A stretch of 17,853 bases of DNA from an uncultured Nocardiaceae bacterium (GTDB lineage: Bacteria > Actinomycetota > Actinomycetes > Mycobacteriales > Mycobacteriaceae). The stretch lies in assembly GCA_936936565.1 (NCBI GenBank), contig CAKZIX010000088.1:1-17853 (forward strand), given 5' to 3'. Of the stretch, positions 14,941 through 17,853 are shown piece by piece; within the stretch, counting starts at the first letter, position 1, and the number at the start of each line of letters is the position of its first letter. The position numbers and the translations under genes are program-made. The notes under the pieces were generated by a model that saw only the letters and a list, made by a program, of their open reading frames with translations, was not told where the DNA came from and ran no database searches.

Positions 14941-14946
14941 ACGCGA

Positions 14947-15008
14947 AGCCTATGCGCGCCCCCCACCCCGGCACGCCGGACTCGACCGAACCGGCACCGG
15001 CGTAGGCT
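14947..15008. promoter_or_regulatory. Paired TAGGCT -10-like elements between SDR and GAF regulator
   Basis: TAGGCT occurs on the minus strand at 14952-14947, 6 bases before the SDR start, and on the plus strand at 15003-15008, 36 bases before the regulator ATG. Both fit TANNNT. They are arranged as an inverted pair, as expected for divergent promoters. The plus-strand one would give a leader of about 30 bases. Confidence 0.4.
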
Positions 15009-15044
15009 CGATAGCCATACCGAACGACACCTTGGGACCGGCAC

Positions 15045-16331
15045 ATGGCGGGTGAGCTCTCCGACGGCCGGACGTGGGCATTGCATCCGTCCGACGACGC
15101 CCGCGCGCGCCGTGCGGCAGTCACGGTCGCGCACACCTCGTTCCTGGAGCACGCCCAGCGGGTGAACGCGCGCGCGGTGGTACTCGAGTCGTGGCGGCGC
15201 AGCAAACACAGCGGCGTCGACCCCGATCTCGGCGCCGTGCCGACCGCGCTCACCGGAACCGCCCTCGACGACTACCGGGCCACCCATCCGACGGCCCTGA
15301 TCCGGCCGATGCTCGACGCGCTGCTGGTGCCCGACGCCGCCGACGCCGGCCTGATCGTCGCCGTCAGCGATGCGGGCGGAAAGCTGTTGTGGGTCGACGG
15401 GGACCGGGCCGCGCAGCAGCGCGCGGCGCGGATGAATTTCGCGCCCGGTGCCGACTGGAGCGAGCAGACCGTCGGGACCAACGCCCCGGGAACGGCGCTC
15501 GCGATCGACCGTCCGGTACAGATCTTCACCGCCGAGCATTTCAGCCGGGTGGTGCAGCCGTGGAGCTGTACCGCGGCGCCACTGCACGATCCGCGTTCGG
15601 GCCGGATCCTCGGCGCCGTCGACGTGACCGGCGGCCCGCGCGTCGCGTTGCCGGAGATCCTCGCGCTGGTCAAGACCGCCGTCGCGGCCGTGGAGGCGCA
15701 GCTACGGATCCGGCTGCTCGAGCAGCCGAACCTCCTCGACGTCGGCACCGCGCGCGTGGAGCTGTTGGGCGCGCGTCCGGTGCTGGTGCGCGACGGGGAA
15801 CGCATCGCGCTCACGCGCCGGCAGGCCGAGATCCTGCTGCTGCTGCGCGAGTTCCCCGAGGGCCTGACCGCCGACGAGCTGACCGTGCTGCTCGACGAGA
15901 GCGACATCGACGCGGTGACGGTGCGCGCGGAGATCTCGCGGCTGCGCCGCGCCATCGGCGCGGGCCTGTTGGCCTCGCGCCCGTACCGGGTCTCCGACCG
16001 GCTGCGCACCGATGTCGACGACGTGCGCGACGCCCTGGCCCGCCACGACGTGCACCACGCCCTGGAGCTGTATTCTGTTCCGGTGCTTGCCCATTCGCAT
16101 GCACCCGGCGTGTACCGGATTCGCGAGGAGCTGCGTGCGCAGGTGCGGCGCAGCGTGTTGCGCACGCGCGAGCGCAGCGCGCTGGCGCGCTGGACGGCCT
16201 CGGTCGAAGGGCGCGAAGACTTGCAGGCGTGGCGCGCCTACCGCGCCGCGCTGGGCCCGCACGCACCGAATCTCGACCAGGTCGAAGCGCGGATCGAGCG
16301 GCTGGACCGGGAGCTGGGCATCCCAACGTAG
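15045..16331 (+). CDS. GAF-domain transcriptional regulator (AcoR-like N-terminus, no AAA+ domain)
   Basis: The 428-residue protein starts like AcoR/DhaR activators: SWRRS (49-53) and GVDP (57-60), then a GAF sensory domain (about 90-225; EQTVGTNAPGTAL at 140-152, AEHFSRVVQPWSCTAAPL at 163-180, GRILGAVDVTG at 187-197). In place of a sigma-54 AAA+ domain (no Walker A, no GAFTGA) it has a helix-turn-helix region at about 265-315 (LTRRQAEILLLL, GLTADELTVLL, VTVRAEISRLRRAIG) and a helical C-terminus. This layout is common in Actinobacteria beside aldehyde dehydrogenases, and the gene 63 bases downstream is one, so it probably controls it. The bound small molecule is unknown. The start has only a weak GGGA upstream. 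Confidence 0.87.
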   Translation: MAGELSDGRTWALHPSDDARARRAAVTVAHTSFLEHAQRVNARAVVLESWRRSKHSGVDPDLGAVPTALTGTALDDYRATHPTALIRPMLDALLVPDAADAGLIVAVSDAGGKLLWVDGDRAAQQRAARMNFAPGADWSEQTVGTNAPGTALAIDRPVQIFTAEHFSRVVQPWSCTAAPLHDPRSGRILGAVDVTGGPRVALPEILALVKTAVAAVEAQLRIRLLEQPNLLDVGTARVELLGARPVLVRDGERIALTRRQAEILLLLREFPEGLTADELTVLLDESDIDAVTVRAEISRLRRAIGAGLLASRPYRVSDRLRTDVDDVRDALARHDVHHALELYSVPVLAHSHAPGVYRIREELRAQVRRSVLRTRERSALARWTASVEGREDLQAWRAYRAALGPHAPNLDQVEARIERLDRELGIPT

Positions 16332-16344
16332 TTACAACGTTGGG
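16322..16344. promoter_or_regulatory. Perfect inverted repeat CCCAACGT-N7-ACGTTGGG before the aldehyde dehydrogenase
   Basis: CCCAACGT (16322-16329) and ACGTTGGG (16337-16344) pair perfectly over 8 bp with a 7-base centre. It spans the regulator's stop codon. AACGT recurs at 16350-16354. With no U-tract and a moderate stem, an operator for the GAF regulator is as likely as a terminator. Confidence 0.5.
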
Positions 16345-16394
16345 TTCCTAACGTGCCGTGCGTCACATCCCGTCGTCTCGGTAGGAGAACCCCG

Positions 16395-17853
16395 ATGACC
16401 GTCTATGCGCGCCCCGGCGCCCCCGACGCACTGATGAGCTTTGCGTCCCGCTACGACAACTGGATCGGCGGCCAGTGGGTGGCGCCGGTCAAGGGCCAAT
16501 ACTTCACCAACCCGACACCGGTCACCGGCGAGGTGTTCTGCGAGGTCGCCCGCTCCACCGCCGAAGATGTCGAACTGGCTCTCGACGCCGCACACGCCGC
16601 CGCCCCCGAGTGGGGCCGCACCTCGGCCGCCGAGCGCGCGGTGATCCTGAACAAGATCGCCGACCGGATCGAGGCCAACCTCGAGGCCATCGCCGTTGCC
16701 GAGTCGTGGGACAACGGCAAGCCGGTGCGCGAGACCCTGGCCGCCGACCTGCCGCTGGCCGTCGACCACTTCCGGTATTTCGCGGGAGCCATTCGCGCGC
16801 AAGAGGGTTCGCTGTCGGAACTGGACGACGACACCGTCGCCTACCACTTCCACGAACCGCTCGGCGTGGTCGGGCAGATCATCCCGTGGAACTTCCCGAT
16901 CTTGATGGCAACCTGGAAGCTGGCGCCCGCGCTGGCCGCCGGCAATGCCGTCGTGCTCAAGCCCGCCGAGCAGACCCCGGCCTCGATCCTGTACCTGTTC
17001 AGCTTGATCGGTGATCTGCTGCCGCCCGGCGTGGTGAACATCGTCAACGGCTTCGGCGTGGAGGCGGGCAAGCCGCTGGCGTCGAGCAACCGGATCGCGA
17101 AGATCGCGTTCACCGGCGAGACCACCACCGGCCGGCTGATCATGCAGTACGCCTCGCAGAACCTGATCCCGGTCACCCTCGAACTCGGTGGCAAGAGCCC
17201 GAACATCTTCTTCTCCGATGTGCTCGCCGCCGGCGACGACTACCAGGACAAGGCGCTGGAGGGCTTCACCATGTTCGCCCTCAACCAGGGCGAGGTGTGC
17301 ACGTGTCCGTCGCGGTCGCTGATCCAGTCCGACATCTACGACGACTTCCTCGCGTTGGCCGCGGTGCGCACCAAGGCCGTACGCCAGGGCGACCCGCTCG
17401 ACACCGAAACCATGATCGGCGCGCAGGCGTCCAACGATCAGCTCGAGAAGATCCTCTCCTACATCGAGATCGGCAAAGGCGAAGGCGCACAACTGGTTAC
17501 CGGCGGTGAACGCGCGCAGCTCGGCGGCGACCTGAACGGCGGCTACTACGTGCAGCCGACGATCTTCACCGGCACCAACAAGATGCGCATCTTCCAGGAG
17601 GAGATCTTCGGTCCGGTGGTGTCGGTGGCCTCGTTCACCGATTACGACGACGCCATCGCCCAGGCCAACGACACCCTCTACGGGCTCGGCGCCGGCGTGT
17701 GGACCCGCAACGGCAACACCGCCTACCGGGCGGGCCGCGACATCAAGGCGGGCCGGGTGTGGACCAACTGCTACCACCAGTACCCGGCGCACGCCGCGTT
17801 CGGCGGCTACAAGCAGTCCGGCATCGGGCGCGAGAACCACAAGATGATGCTCG
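16395..17853 (+). CDS. Aldehyde dehydrogenase, ExaC/AcoD type (3' end beyond window)
   Basis: The 486 visible codons cover nearly all of a class of about 507 residues; the stop lies outside the right edge. It would oxidise acetaldehyde or similar aldehydes to acids with NAD. Landmarks: PWNFP (164-168), KPAE with K189, the general base E263 in LELGGK, the nucleophile C302 in GEVCTCPSR (299-307, the double-Cys form typical of ExaC/AcoD), and EEIFGPV (402-408). The ATG at 16395 is preceded by AGGAGA 6 bases away. The upstream gene encodes a GAF regulator of the kind that often controls such enzymes. In related actinobacteria a DUF779 gene commonly follows; that position is not in view. Confidence 0.95.
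   Translation, partial: MTVYARPGAPDALMSFASRYDNWIGGQWVAPVKGQYFTNPTPVTGEVFCEVARSTAEDVELALDAAHAAAPEWGRTSAAERAVILNKIADRIEANLEAIAVAESWDNGKPVRETLAADLPLAVDHFRYFAGAIRAQEGSLSELDDDTVAYHFHEPLGVVGQIIPWNFPILMATWKLAPALAAGNAVVLKPAEQTPASILYLFSLIGDLLPPGVVNIVNGFGVEAGKPLASSNRIAKIAFTGETTTGRLIMQYASQNLIPVTLELGGKSPNIFFSDVLAAGDDYQDKALEGFTMFALNQGEVCTCPSRSLIQSDIYDDFLALAAVRTKAVRQGDPLDTETMIGAQASNDQLEKILSYIEIGKGEGAQLVTGGERAQLGGDLNGGYYVQPTIFTGTNKMRIFQEEIFGPVVSVASFTDYDDAIAQANDTLYGLGAGVWTRNGNTAYRAGRDIKAGRVWTNCYHQYPAHAAFGGYKQSGIGRENHKMML

Noticed and set aside
16332..17840. 502-codon minus-strand open frame opposite the aldehyde dehydrogenase
   Set aside because: The plus strand encodes a motif-complete aldehyde dehydrogenase. 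The antisense frame shows only low-complexity Val/Gly/Arg sequence.
1..17853. CRISPR array, IS element, tRNA or rRNA
   Set aside because: No regularly spaced repeats, transposase motifs, terminal inverted repeats with target duplications, or tRNA/rRNA-like sequences were seen.

Overview
The window is high-GC DNA with actinobacterial codon use. It fits the Mycobacteriales, and Nocardiaceae (Nocardia/Rhodococcus-like) is my best guess. Support comes from a deazaflavin (F420)-type Ddn-family reductase, an EthA/MymA-like Baeyer-Villiger monooxygenase, a respiratory complex I subunit (nuoN), GTG starts, and several genes whose start codon lies 5-7 bases after a TANNNT-like -10 box (leaderless transcription). 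Genus is inference; no rRNA or other marker is present.

Layout. (1) 1-1062: two gene fragments facing away from each other meet at an 8-bp palindrome near 245-252. On the minus strand is an AAA/ABC-type ATPase fragment; on the plus strand is the 3' part of nuoN, which lacks its 5' end. A possible 42-aa ORF and a strong bidirectional terminator follow. (2) 1080-3945: a BP74-domain protein and a MauE-thioredoxin fusion membrane protein on the minus strand, divergent from a DoxX-like membrane protein. (3) 3946-6575: an EthA/MymA-type flavin monooxygenase divergent from a saccharopine-dehydrogenase-like NAD(P) oxidoreductase. The monooxygenase stop codon abuts the DoxX stop codon. (4) 6651-13535: an amino-acid catabolic block on the plus strand: Lrp/AsnC regulator, a 1151-aa fused indolepyruvate:ferredoxin oxidoreductase-type enzyme, a leucine-dehydrogenase-family enzyme and an APC amino-acid permease. 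(5) 13581-14940: a Ddn-family F420-type reductase convergent with an SDR. (6) 15045-17853: a GAF/winged-helix regulator lacking the sigma-54 AAA+ domain, followed by an ExaC/AcoD-type aldehyde dehydrogenase cut by the right edge.

How the genes work together. Block 4 reads as a complete module. The permease imports an amino acid, the dehydrogenase deaminates it to a 2-oxo acid, the TPP/Fe-S oxidoreductase decarboxylates it to an acyl-CoA, and the Lrp-type protein probably senses the amino acid. The 250-bp region ahead of the oxidoreductase holds two clear dyads and two pairs of short direct repeats, the best regulatory signal in the window. Block 6 looks like a regulator-plus-aldehyde-oxidation unit, with a perfect inverted repeat between the two genes. 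Block 2 pairs two redox-type membrane proteins with a small cysteine-bearing BP74 protein.

No tRNA, rRNA, CRISPR array, IS element or intact mobile element was found. No gene-free stretch exceeds 300 bases. I found no convincing wholly new system. The least explained items are the junction at about 245-252, the MauE-Trx/BP74/DoxX group and the amino-acid operon control region.
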